Assembly: GCA_025403435.1 (NCBI GenBank) | Contig: CM046353.1 | Coordinates: forward strand, 13,750,836 to 13,814,835 | Direction of reading: 5' to 3' | Source: Artocarpus heterophyllus | Taxonomy: Eukaryota > Streptophyta > Magnoliopsida > Rosales > Moraceae | Length of the DNA stretch: 64,000 nt | Shown: positions 46,290 through 57,502 of the stretch, one piece after another | Numbering within the stretch: position 1 is the first letter of the stretch | Layout of the letters: each line of letters begins with the position of its first letter | Notes under the pieces: generated by a model | The model's database searches: none | What the model saw: only the letters and a program-made list of their open reading frames with translations | What the model was told of the DNA's origin: nothing | Program-made: the position numbers and the translations under genes

Positions 46290-47744
46290 TGTTGAAAAAA
46301 TAGTACGCAGTGGGATTTTAAAAATTTTATATCAGAGTATTTTCTAAAACACAAGTTTGACATGCTATATATATAAATTAACCAGATCTTACTAACCTTT
46401 GTGTGCCCAAAAGCTCCTACAATCAGTGAAGAGAAGTAGCGTTCCATAAGAGCCTCAACCAACTGGGCTTTTTTACTATTCTCTATCTACGATCAAAATG
46501 AGTGTGGGCTCACACGTACAGCTCTTCCACTAGTGACTCTCCTTCCAACCAATTAAGAGAACCCAAAGCAAGTGTTCGTGATTTGTGAACAAGAGCTCTC
46601 AAGGAGTTTTCAGATTCTCATCAATATAGTAATCACTCTTAATCTCTCAATTGATCTAAATAACTTATGTGACTTACTCCCTATTTATAGAGGTTGGGTC
46701 TAGGGTCAGTCCTTATCAGATTGGGTCTCAAAAATTCAAATTAGAATCAAATCAGATCAACATCTGATAAGATCTGCATAAAAACGTGTGATCTTATCCT
46801 TCGCTCATCGGCAGGCCGATCAGGCCCCATTGGTAGGCCGAACTTGAGGATCGACAGACCGAACTTGAGGATCGGTATGCCAAACTGTCGATTAATATCT
46901 CAACGAATCTTTTATTTTTTACCCAAGATTCTATAGGATAAAGTCTCAGTTTAATTCAAATAACCCAATAGAGAAGTTATCTAATTAAAACAATTTTATC
47001 TAGATAATCTCTAGGAAACTAAATGAATTGCTAATAATTCTACAAGTTTATCTTGATCTAATTTATTCAAAAATTAAATCAACCGATAAACAAATAAGAA
47101 TTATCTGATCCTAATAATTCAAGAAGTTTATCTTGAATTAATTTTATCACAAAATTTATTCAACCGATAAACAGACATGAATTATCAGATTCTTCCAAAT
47201 TTTAACCAATCTAATAAACCTGACATAAGTCACCAATTATTGGAAAAGCACGTTCTATCGTTACAAGATGTTGTGAGCTATCAAAGAGGACCAAATGGAC
47301 CTATATAGTTCAAGCTTCGGATAATTATAAAACTCAATATCCCATATATACATTTCATAATTATCGACTCCAACGCTACTCTACTAAAAGCTTGGGGCTG
47401 CACTCTCAAACTGCATAGAATTACAAAGCCCGTATAGCTAAGTCTCCATGACACATCATAATATATCGTATCTCCATACGATTATCTATAATCGGCTTAA
47501 GGACAAGTTCTGTCTTACTCTTTTGATTATTTTTATCTTACGTTCCATTATCTCACTATCGAAAAACTTACCATCCAAAGACAGTATACTATTCAGTTAC
47601 ACCTATGTATCTAAATGGTTGAGCGCTCTAGTTTTTCAATTACAGGATAATGCATATAAGAGGATATCACTACTCCTAAAGAGGAGCTATGGATTTCATA
47701 TCTATGAATAACAGGTCTATGCTATCAAGAGTCATGCCTCCAAC
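46290..47744 (-). repeat. Truncated 5' LTR of the minus-strand copia element
   Basis: Matches 38720-40175 and then stops at ATGCCTCCAAC, where internal sequence of the 330-bp-LTR element begins. The U3 start (576 bp) is absent. GC-rich U3 cluster at about 46800-46880. Confidence 0.88.
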
Positions 47745-47856
47745 TAATAAATAAATCTCTATGTGCTCCAGATTGCTAGCAATACTTAAGACGATTTTTG
47801 AAATATTCTGAACCTTTCAAAATAACAAAAATAGTTAGAGACTCATGCTGATAATG

Positions 47857-48186
47857 TGTTATAAAATAAATACAAAAAACTAAATTACAAAGCATAAAAT
47901 AGAGGGATATAAGAGAAATAGAAAGAAACAATCTTATTATTTACCATCTCATATTGTGTACAAATTCAAGCTCTCAAATGCCATATATGCAACCCAAGGA
48001 TCATAAAGTAGGAGAAGATAAAAGTTAAGAGTTACAACAACAAAATAATACTAATAAAGTAGTAATTGGGAGGTTATGAAGGTTATAAAATACCAACACT
48101 AATGGTCCTAAAGGTGAAAATAGTGCAATTCATGAGGATGTTAAGAATATAAACATTCACACTATTAAACTAATTTATTCATAACA
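47857..48186 (-). repeat. 5' LTR of the 330-bp-LTR element
   Basis: Plus-strand start TGTTATAAAATAAATAC, end TTATTCATAACA, followed by the ATTAG duplication. On the minus strand the sequence just inside is TTATCAGCATGAGTC, at the place of the primer-binding site; I do not assign the tRNA. Confidence 0.85.
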
Positions 48187-48191
48187 ATTAG

Positions 48192-48821
48192 AACCAGTTT
48201 TTTTTTGGCTTATATCATTATAATTAAAATTGATCAACGATGTGATTGTGGGTGTGGGTGTGGGTTTGGGAGGGGGTGTAGGTGTGGGTTTAGGTGTATG
48301 TGTTTTTTGATTTTTTTTTAAGAGGAAAGATGTGTTGTTTTTATAAAGTTAACAAAAGTCAATGGTGTCCTTAGAAAAAAAAAGTCTTAAAATATAACTA
48401 CTATAGCATATAAGAGTTTTACACATTAGCATATAAAAACTTGACACCATAAACAGTTGAAATTTTTATTCCAACTTAATCCTAAACACTCTATTTATTA
48501 GTCTCTTGTCTAGCAACTAGACCAATATGATACTTGTAAGTTTTTTGTTCGTGAATATAACTTTGTCTATATATTCATATAACACCTAATTTGTTCGCAT
48601 GTACAATAAAAAGTTTTTGAATGTTACATTTTATAAAAATTGAGCGTCACTCAAATGTGCAAATAAAATTGCACTTGCGAAAAAAAAAAAAGTTACCAGA
48701 ATGATTAGATTCAAATTTGTACAAGTTTTTTTTTTTGGAACGAAGGCCCTTCAACCAAAAAAAAAAAGGGCGTTAATGAATGATCTCGGTTCGGCCACAA
48801 AAGCCCGGATTTCCGGTCTAG
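48192..48821. other. Intergenic DNA upstream of DCP2
   Basis: Contains a GGGTGTGGGTTT-type repeat near 48247-48295 and a MITE-like fragment at about 48405-48495 (ACTATAGCATATAAGAG... related to the 9248 family). No gene seen. Confidence 0.55.
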
Positions 48822-49015
48822 TATAAATATGACCGGGACCCGTTGACGCAGTCTGTCATTTTCGGTCTTCTTTCTGTCTCTTTCTCTCCGGAGTCGGATT
48901 GAGCTCGGAACCCTAGGCATAGGGAGAAGGAGCTCTTTCCGTGGGCGCAGCACCAACCGATAGAGCTCCGGCGAAGAAGAAGCTTCCAGATTGTCCGTCG
49001 AATGCATACGAAGTC
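48822..49015 (+). promoter_or_regulatory. Core promoter and 5' UTR of DCP2
   Basis: TATAAATA at 48822-48829 sits at a sharp shift from AT-rich to balanced composition, 187 bases before the ATG. The following region is CT-rich, typical of plant 5' UTRs. The transcription start is inferred to be near 48855. Confidence 0.55.
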
Positions 49016-52000
49016 ATGGCCGGCATCCACCGCTCCTCCAGTATTCCACTTAAGGCCGGCCTCCCTCCCAAAGAGCTCCTCGACGATCTCTGCAGGTCCA
49101 TTTCTCGTTCCCAATCTCTCTCTTTGTAAAATTTTCTTTGCTCCGTTTGGTTCCGTAGAAAGCTGTGGAAAACTGGATATTTTTTTGGTGCAGTGGATTT
49201 AGGGTTTGTTCTTGTCGAATTCTGGTCTTTCGATGGATATGGCGTCTGCTAATGACTTAAATCTTCCACTTTTTATTTCCTAAGTTATATAGAATAGTGG
49301 AATTATTGATTGGTATCGGAAGACCCTATCAATGTATGCTTGAAAATGAAGATTCGGTTTACTATTTACAAAATTAATACTTGTTTGGAAATATAATTAC
49401 TTGAGAATCTATGGAAATGTTTTTTGAGCTATGCAATTTATGCGAAACAAAGGAGTATTTATAATTCTGAACAAGCATTTTGAGGATTATTTCTTTGACT
49501 TATACTCTTTGACTTAAAATTGAGAGTCAAATTGGTGATCCCAACTTCTCCTTTTTGCAGTTTGACTTTATCTTTTTAGGACTAAGTTTGACTATAGATG
49601 AAGAAGTTTCTTACTTGTTTGTTTTTGTATGCAGTCGGTTTGTTTTGAATGTGCCGAAAGAAGATCTACAGTCCTTTGAGAGAATTTTGTTTCTTGTGGA
49701 GTATGCACATTGGTTTTACGAGGACAATTCAGTGGAGAAGAATCCATCACTCAAGTCACTTAATCTGAAGGAGTTCACTTCTTTAAGTATCCTTTCCAGC
49801 TTATTCTTAGGCCAATTTACCATCAATTTTGTTTTCCAAAATATATTGCAGAAGAACCAGTTAATATTTAATATTTTATCTCTATATTCTATCTCAGATA
49901 TAAGCATCTGTATGCATATAGACCCAGAGATTGATTATGCTGTTTTCTTCATTCTGCTGTTTGACCTTTCTTGCATGCATATACTTTAATCTGGACTTCT
50001 TTCTATCCTTTTCAACATTTGATGTTTAATTTGTGGATTCGTCATGTTTTTCCAGGATTGTCCACTTATATGTGTATGTACATGGTGTTGTCACCAGATG
50101 AGTCTACATTCTCTTTCTGAGTCTTTGACAGATCAATGTTAAGATCGATCCGTAATCTTTTTGTGTTGTTTGTTGTTGTACTATAGACGCTAGATTTAGG
50201 GTATTAAGGTTGATGACTTGATCATAGACCAGTATGTAATTGATAGAGCTAGTGTGAAGGACGTTAACATGATACTTAATTACTGCTTGTGGTTGTTTAT
50301 AAATCATTATTAGTTGTCTCTTCTCACACTCATATTTTCCTTTCCTTTTAATATTCTTTTTGCTTCACATGCATCGTTTCCTTAAAACATACTTCAGTGT
50401 TTAATAGTTGTGATGTTCTAAAGCCTTATGTAGCTCACCTTGATGACATATTCAAGGACTTCACTTCCTACAAAGTTCGTGTTCCTGTAACTGGCGCAAT
50501 CATTTTGGATGAAACATTTGAGCGGGTGAGGTTTCCAGTGAACAAGTTAGAATGTCAGATTTTAAACCCTCGTCTTAGCAAGAACTATTCTTTATTTTTT
50601 GTTTTCTTTTCAATGGAAGGATTTTCTAAAATCTGGTTATCCTAAATTTTGTGATCTGTTGATGTTAAATTATTCACTTTTGTATGTCATGATCTTGCAC
50701 TGGAAATAATATGGACATGCCTTTGCCATATGTTAGTAATATTTCACTCATGATTTTTGATTGTCATGAATGATTAATTAATTGAGAAAAAAAGGGAAAA
50801 ACACTTAGGAAATGTGCATTTCTGCTTCTATTTAAGGATGTTAGGAGGATCGTTTCTTATAGAAGTGTGCAGGTTTATGGTATAGGTTTAAAAAAAAAAA
50901 AGGAGTCAAGTACTGAAAAGCAGACCAACTAAAATTATTAGGTATTTGGGTGAGTGGTGGAAAGTTTTTCGTTGTAGTTTTGGACTCCAATTAGGCTAAA
51001 ATGTAATTACCGTTTTAAGAGGTTGAAGAAATCTACATTGGTCTTATGATGTTGTGTAAAGATTCTAAATGTTATGATTTGTTTTTTATTTTTGATTTGT
51101 TCAATTTGCAGTGCATTTTGGTGAAGGGATGGAAAGGGTCAAGTTGGAGTTTTCCGCGTGGTAAAAAAAACAAAGACGAGGAAGATCATGCATGTGCCAT
51201 AAGAGAAGTAAGATTAATTTTCATGCTATTCTTTTGTGTTGAGAGGATGTAATTGCTAACTTACCACCTGCAATAGACAGCTCTCTCTCTCTCTTTCAGT
51301 CTCTGTCCACTTGTCTTTCCCCAATATTGTTGTAACCTTTTTATTTCTTGATGCAAATGCAGGTCCTGGAGGAAACAGGGTTTGATGTTGCTATGCTTCT
51401 TAACAAAGATGAATACATTGAAAAAATGTTTGGACAGCAGAGAGTGCGACTGTATATAATTGCTGGAGTGCAGGAGAATACTGCCTTTGCACCCCTCACC
51501 AAAAAAGAGATCAGTGTATGCAACCTCTTATTTTGGAGAATCTTGGTTATCTATTTTTTGTCTGGAATGTTGACGAGTCTACAAGGAGAACATTACTCTT
51601 GACTTGATTACACTTCTCTATTGGCAGGGACTCCTGAAAAGGACGCCTACTAACTTTTTTAATGTTCTTATGCAACTGAAATGACCTTTTAAGGTTTTGT
51701 TTTCTTATTTTTTTAATACTAAAATGAACTTTTGGAGAAAGTTTACAACCTTACCTCGGTCCCTTTTCTTTTTTTTCTTTTTTGGTTGGGTTTTGGCCGG
51801 GGGGGGGTTGTTGTGTCTGATGATTGTTAAAGCTACTACATTAAAGTTGTCAGCATACCGTTATATTGTGTTTCCGGAAAGAGAAGTTGACTTCAATGAT
51901 ATGGGATGTTGGCTTTCATCACAAAGAAAACATGATGTGAACTTGGATTTTTTGTTTCTGTTTATGCGTGTGTGGTTCTTCTTCTTCTTCTTCTTCTTCT

Positions 52001-53546
52001 TCCTTTGTTGTTCTTTTTTTTTTTTTTTGCAAAATATTTCTTAAATCTTTACTTTTTGATTTAGTATGTATGTGTGAGCTATGACGAATAAACTACTTTG
52101 TATAAGGATTTTGTTTTTGTTTATGTGTGTCTTCTTCTTGTTCTTGTTCTTCTTGTTTGTTTGTTTGTTTTTTTTTTTTTTTTTTCTTTTTAGCAAAATA
52201 TTTCTTAAATCTTTGCTTTTTTTAGTATGTGATTTAGTATGTATGTGTGAGCTATGACGAAAAAACTACTTTGTATAAGGATTTCTTCTGTATTGTTAGA
52301 AAGATGCGTCTTAACTCCTCCAAAAACGGAAGTAAAGAAATCCGTATTGTTAGAAAGATGTGTCCTTCTTCCTCTAAAAATGGAAGTAAGGGAAACAAGA
52401 CTAAAATAGGAAGTCATTCAGTGGTATGGGTTGGATGGATGATGAATCTGACATGTAAATGTAGTTTTCAGAATTCCTAGGAATTACCATGTTTAATTCT
52501 GTATAACTTAGGCTTAGGCGCTTAGCTACATCTTTTGGCACACAACTATGAGAATTGTGTCATTTACCTGAATCAAAAGAGTTATTAGGGCGTTTGTAAT
52601 TTAAATGAGAGATTGGTTGCTCAAAGTATGTGATACATCTTAAGTTCTTAGCTCCCATTTTAATGTATAAATTTGTCTCCAATATTAGCATAAAGAAAGT
52701 TCGTGCAATAGCCTAATATTTTTGTTGTTTTCCCTTGTTTTACCAGCTTCATGATTTCTAATATTTGGTTGGTTTTTTTTTTATTATTTAGAATTGCTAG
52801 AAAGAATTTAGCCCATGTATCACTGCTGTAATATTGCGTCAAGCCTTTTGTTATGTTTTTCTCCCAATGCATTTTTAATATTTAGAATTGCTGTAAATTT
52901 TTTAGCTTGTGTATCCTGCACTAGAGGCTGTATGTTGAGATCGAGTTTTTTGTTTTGTTTTTGCAGGAAATTGTATGGCAGCGGCTAGATGAACTTGAGC
53001 CGGCAAGTGATGATGTTATTTCTCGTGGGAGCACTGGCCTTAAACTTTATATGGTGGCCCCTTTTCTAGCGTAAGTATGTTTGTTGTATAATGATTATAA
53101 TCTTCTGAAGTGGTTGTTATCTGTGATCAAGCTCTAAAAGGATCAAGGTCTTCATGCAGATCGCTGAGATCATGGATTTCAGTACATCAGCCGCCGATTG
53201 CTCCGAAACTTGATATGCCTCTCAAAAGTAACCCCTCTCTCTCTCTCTCTCGCATGCGTACACACACACCCCGATGCAAGTTGTCTAGTGATCTTTTGCA
53301 TAAGCTTGGGTCTTATACAAACCTTGTACACTGCTGACAAGCTTTGTTTTCATTTTGTTAGCAATTTCTGTGTGGAAAACAAAAAACAGCTCGATAGGGA
53401 GTAGCACAATGATACCAGAGACCCAGCCAACTAAACCTGCACCTGATATCCCCCCTCCTGACAGAGGTCCTGGCAAGAGCTTCAGAAATTTTAGGTTTGA
53501 TACTGCTTCAATCTTACAAGCAATGGAAGCTGGTTTCTCCACTTGA
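49016..53546 (+). CDS. DCP2: mRNA-decapping enzyme subunit 2, eight exons
   Basis: Exons 49016-49095, 49635-49786, 50398-50525, 51112-51207, 51363-51515, 52967-53070, 53160-53227, 53362-53546; GT/AG introns, 966 nt, 321 aa. DCP2 removes the 5' cap (releasing m7GDP) in cytoplasmic P-bodies together with DCP1 and VCS, committing mRNA to 5'-3' decay. The N-terminal domain ([15 protein letters not shown], then FFERILF-like helix with [17 protein letters not shown]) is the DCP1-binding region. The Nudix box spans G137-G158: GKKNKDE, REV, LEETG with metal-binding E155/E156. Box B follows ([24 protein letters not shown]). The Pro-rich C-terminus ends ILQAMEAGF. It is shorter than Arabidopsis DCP2 (about 373 aa, from memory), mainly in the C-terminal tail. 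No breaks found. Confidence 0.96.
52025..52398. repeat. Tandem duplications in DCP2 intron 5
   Basis: A segment around GCAAAATATTTCTTAAATCTT ... TGTATAAGGATTT at 52025-52113 recurs at 52190-52287, with a T-rich/TTC-rich spacer. Next to it, a 54-bp unit starting TATTGTTAGAAAGATG at 52291 repeats at 52345. A TTC run lies near 51979-52003. These enlarge the 1.45-kb intron; no coding role. Confidence 0.75.
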
Positions 53547-56500
53547 GCTCCTAACCCGCTGCTTTGTAAACTGGTTCAAACGTGCATAGCTTGGTCACTT
53601 GATCCCGTGTCACTTGTTTTGCTTGTCAACAACTATTGCATCGTGCAAAGATCGTAGCTGTGCCCCCTTGTATATTGGTGTAAGAACTACAGGTTTGGGT
53701 TTTATGTAAATTCTGTACAGAAACCCTCTGTGTAGACATGCGCTTCTCTTTGTTCATTCTTTATAATAGGCGAGGTGGATTGATGAAAGAACTAGTACAT
53801 GTTCAAGTTTCAAATAGATCGGATCAAGCAGGGTAACAGATTAGTATGGTAGCTGTTAGATAGCTTTGCTGCTCTTTAATGGGGAAAACGTTGGAACTTT
53901 AATGATCCATGTCAGGGAAATATCATGTTATTTGACAAACTTTAGCCTTCTCTCAAGCTTTGATTGTGTTCCATAATCACGATTAGTTTTCATCTTGTTT
54001 GGTTATTAAGTGCTGTGCTTACGTCTCCAAAGGTTTTATATGTCAAATAAGCATTTAATGTGATTGGTTCACTGGAAAAATTCCAGTTTGAATTGTTTTT
54101 CCTACAATTTTTTATTCTCATAGAATTTGAATTGTTACAACGTTTTCAATTCGAACTGAAACATCACATATAAAGTTTGATATGCCAAGTGGAAAAACGT
54201 TGAGATTGGGGACGTGTAGCGGGACCGCGGTGGGGACTTGGACAGCTAATATTGAGAAAGATCTTTGTGTGGCCAAGGCCCAAAGATAAATGTGTCTAAT
54301 CCATTTTCTAAACTATGTGGCTAATCTTTTTGCTTGTTGATTGATTGTGATCTTTTTTGGTTCTTTGTTGATTGTTTGAAGTGCATACAAAATGGGCTCT
54401 GTATGTGCTTAATAGCTTCACAATGATGGTGGTGGTCACTATGGAAGGTTATAAGAGGAACGTATGACCCTTTTAGCTTTCCTTGAAAGTTCAGTATTTT
54501 GCTTAGGGTAAGCGCAAGTTACCCTCTAACTTTAAATTTGGATAAAATATTATTGATTTAATTTCATAAAGTGCTATAGTGCGCTGCTAGATAGAGGGTG
54601 ACTAAAATTTGGGCGTAAACGCTGTCTGCATGTCAGGTGATTGTCTAAAATTTCAATCTCTACTCTTCAAACGTATGATGTGTACGAGAGCATTTTGATT
54701 AAAATTTATATGCCCCAATTGATTTTGGACTTTTAAGACTTCTAACTTAATGGAGAACTTGTTAAGGTTAAAGGTTTCAAAGTCAACATATGAATTTGTA
54801 ATAATTTCAAAAGTCAACTTATGAATTTGTAATAGTTTCAAAAAGCAACCTAAAAAAAGGACAGAAGTGTCAATGCCCTTTTGTTTATCTTATTATCATT
54901 ATTACGTTTTTTGAAAAACGCATCGCAAAACGCACCCAAAAAAATGTGGTTGCAGACTTGGCATTAGTTTCACATCTCTCTTTAAAGTTAAGGTCTCAAT
55001 TTCGGATTTTCCTTTCTTAAAAAAATAAAAATAATAATAATACAAAGAAAAGAAAGAAGAAGAAGAAGAAAAAGAAGAAAGTACAGAAAAAGATGAAATT
55101 CCAGAAAAAGCCTTTATCAACTTTGAAAGTTCATTAACGTTTGTACGCCCAATGCTTCTACATATGAGGGGCCAAGTAGCATTTGGCTTTACCGCAGTCA
55201 CTTTCTGAAATTTATGGCGAGCAAGCACATGACTAACGTTGCGGAAAATGTTGCTTCAAAATCATTTACAAGTCCTTTTCATTTGCTTGTTCGGTTGAGT
55301 TCATCATTACACATCTATTTAGTCTAATTTTGCACGCCTCAAACTTGATAATCCTCTTTAATAGGACAGGGATTTTGAAATAATAATCTTGGATTTATCA
55401 TGGTAGAGTACGATCTTTTTAGACCTCACCCGGGAAAATTAATAGCCGTATAATATAGAAATTTTCAAAGAATCAATACAAAGATTGCCTTGTTGGAGGC
55501 TGCCAAACTTTGAGTCCTATATTGCAGACGCCTGAAAAGCTATGATACGTGACGATTCCTTGTGATTATTAGCATGTCTTTCTTTTCTTAATTTTGGACT
55601 TTGAAATGATTTTATTCTCTTTGCATGGGCTAGACAATGACATCTTCCTTGTGGTCAGCACATTGTTCTTCTGCTGTGCTAATTTTTGCATGGGATATTG
55701 CGATCTGCTTTTGAATTCTGACAGTGGGTCATGTGGTTCAGGTTGATGCCATCTTTTGCTCAGATGGACTTTGTTTGCCTCATTTTAAGAACCTAGTTTG
55801 GTCACCTCTTGAGCCCTTTACAGAGTGGCTCCTTTCACTACATGAGCCACTTTTTCATTTCATTTTGTCTTTGCTTAGTCGGCATGTTATAGACTCGTAT
55901 TTGCATTGCTTGGTGAAAATAAAAGGAGAAGGGATTCCATGAGGAGGTCTATTCTCAACTTTGTGGTGTTCTTTACTCTTCCATTTTTATTTATTTTTTT
56001 TTCATTTAAGCAAAGCTAGAATGTATTCTAGTTAAATGTGATGCATGCACAACTCAAATCTCAACCATTAGATGAAGCTTAAAAAATAATATTAATTATC
56101 TATTTTTTTTTTCAACTTTTATCAGGTGACAACTGACAGTTTTTTTTAATGGCTCGGTTTATTATTATTTTTATCAATATAAGATGTATGCAAAATGTCA
56201 AAATTTGGGAGGCATGTAGTGTAGGTCAACCTTTTCCTGTTCACTTTTTTTTTTTCCTTAAAAAAAATCTGGTGGCCGTTATGATAAACCCATTTTGTTT
56301 CTAAGCCTAAAAGTCTAATGGCAGAAGTAAATGGGGGTTATAGGTAATCCTGTATAGACTCAATTACATAGGGGAAAGCGTATCCCTGATTGGCCTAAAC
56401 TCACACAGTTTACGTGCGTTCATATCACAAGACATCCAATAAGACTAGAGTCAAGTTATGACTCAAATTCATCAACTGCTTCAAAAGAGTGTCTTTAGAC

Positions 56501-57228
56501 TCATTACATAGGGTATTTTCTGAGACCCCCATAAGATTGAAGATCTCTTTTCAATTCTCCATCTAAATTCATTAGAAAACTATAGCTGGCAAAACGATAT
56601 TTGCTAATTACAGTCATTATAAAGATGGAGAACACTCAACTAATCCATATTTGGGTCATTAGAAGTAGGTAGGAAAAAGGGTTTGTTTTGGTTTCCTTTA
56701 TTTTATTCAGAGACGGAAGATTGATTGTTCTATGTTGTGGTCAAGTAGTACAAAGGTTAAGGTCACGGGAAGACTTGGAAAAAAAAAAATCTACATTAAT
56801 TTTTTTCCCCTAATGGACCACAAACAAATGTGTGGTCCATAAAAAAATAAATGGTCCAAGAAAAGTGCTGGTTAGTTTTTGTGTTAATGGAGGGGCTCAT
56901 GGTATTTACTATTCTCCTACGCTTTTATGCACAACAAAATCTCAATTTAGTGCCCCCACAAAATCTTTAGGCGTGAATCCTCTTTTGGACTTTGCAGAAT
57001 ATTATGGCAGATAAGGGTCGTCTCCTTGTTGAATCTTTGGTCTAAAAATGTCTCTTTGAATTTGCTTTCCCTGTTTTGGTGCTTTCTTAGGATGTCTTCA
57101 ATCAATTCGTGGGAATTTAATTTTTCAAGTTTCAACTCACATGTTCGCAAAGGTGGCAGTTTAGCTGCATTGGGCTTACTCCAAGTGATTTAATAGATTT
57201 AGAAGTTTCAAATTTGAATTGTGTAGGC
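53547..57228. other. DCP2 3' UTR and following intergenic DNA
   Basis: About 200 bases after the stop there is TTCTTTATAATAGG-type sequence that could serve as a polyadenylation region. Beyond it the DNA is AT-rich with A/T and GAA runs (55020-55080). Open frames such as 55724-55942 and 56832-57014 show no recognisable motif or splice context and are not called. Confidence 0.5.
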
Positions 57229-57502
57229 ACTCACCAAAAAAAAAAAAAAATTAGTGACACCGATTTTTACTTTTTAGCAAAACTTTTAATTAAAACAAAA
57301 TATTATGATTAATGCGTATTTATTCACGATTTTAATTTAATTTTTGTTGTGACAAACTTTTAGTCACGACATGTTGCTATTGCTAAAAAAACTTGTGATT
57401 AAAAGTTTGTCATAACAAAAATTAAATTAAAGCTGTGACTAACTGATATTGATAAAGTTTTGCTAAAAATTATTGTAACTAAAAGTCTAGTTTTTGTAGT
57501 AA
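57229..57502. mobile_element. MITE, family shared with 60798-61091
   Basis: The right end, in reverse complement, reads TACTACAAAAACTAGACTTT, the same terminus as the left end of the copy at 60798. The interior has a large inverted repeat: TTTTTGTTGTGACAAACTTT at about 57341 and its near-complement at about 57402. No coding potential. CACTA-like termini are possible but no target duplication is clear. Confidence 0.55.

Larger units (their letters stand above)
38715..47744 (-). mobile_element. Minus-strand copy of the long-LTR copia family, 5' LTR truncated
   Basis: 3' LTR 38720-40751; internal region 40752-46289; partial 5' LTR 46290-47744. The target duplication at the left is GGAAC (38715-38719), with no partner at the right because the outer 576 bp of the 5' LTR are missing. 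Gag, protease, integrase, reverse transcriptase and RNase H are all recognisable but broken. It is inserted in the internal region of the 330-bp-LTR element. Same family as 16555-32043. Confidence 0.9.
38228..48191 (-). mobile_element. Old LTR element with 330-bp LTRs (base of second tower)
   Basis: LTRs 38233-38562 and 47857-48186 have perfect TGTTAT...ATAACA ends. Matching ATTAG duplications lie at 38228-38232 and 48187-48191. A purine-rich tract (CTCCTCCTT on the plus strand, 38563-38571) places the 3' end at the left, so the element is on the minus strand. Only about 156 and 112 bases of its internal region remain, at 38563-38718 and 47745-47856, with no coding sequence, so it is either TRIM-sized or internally deleted. 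LTRs differ by about 15% by eye, so it is old. Confidence 0.82.

Noticed and set aside
55724..55942. 72-codon open frame downstream of DCP2
   Set aside because: No recognisable motif, no supporting splice or promoter context, composition like surrounding intergenic DNA.
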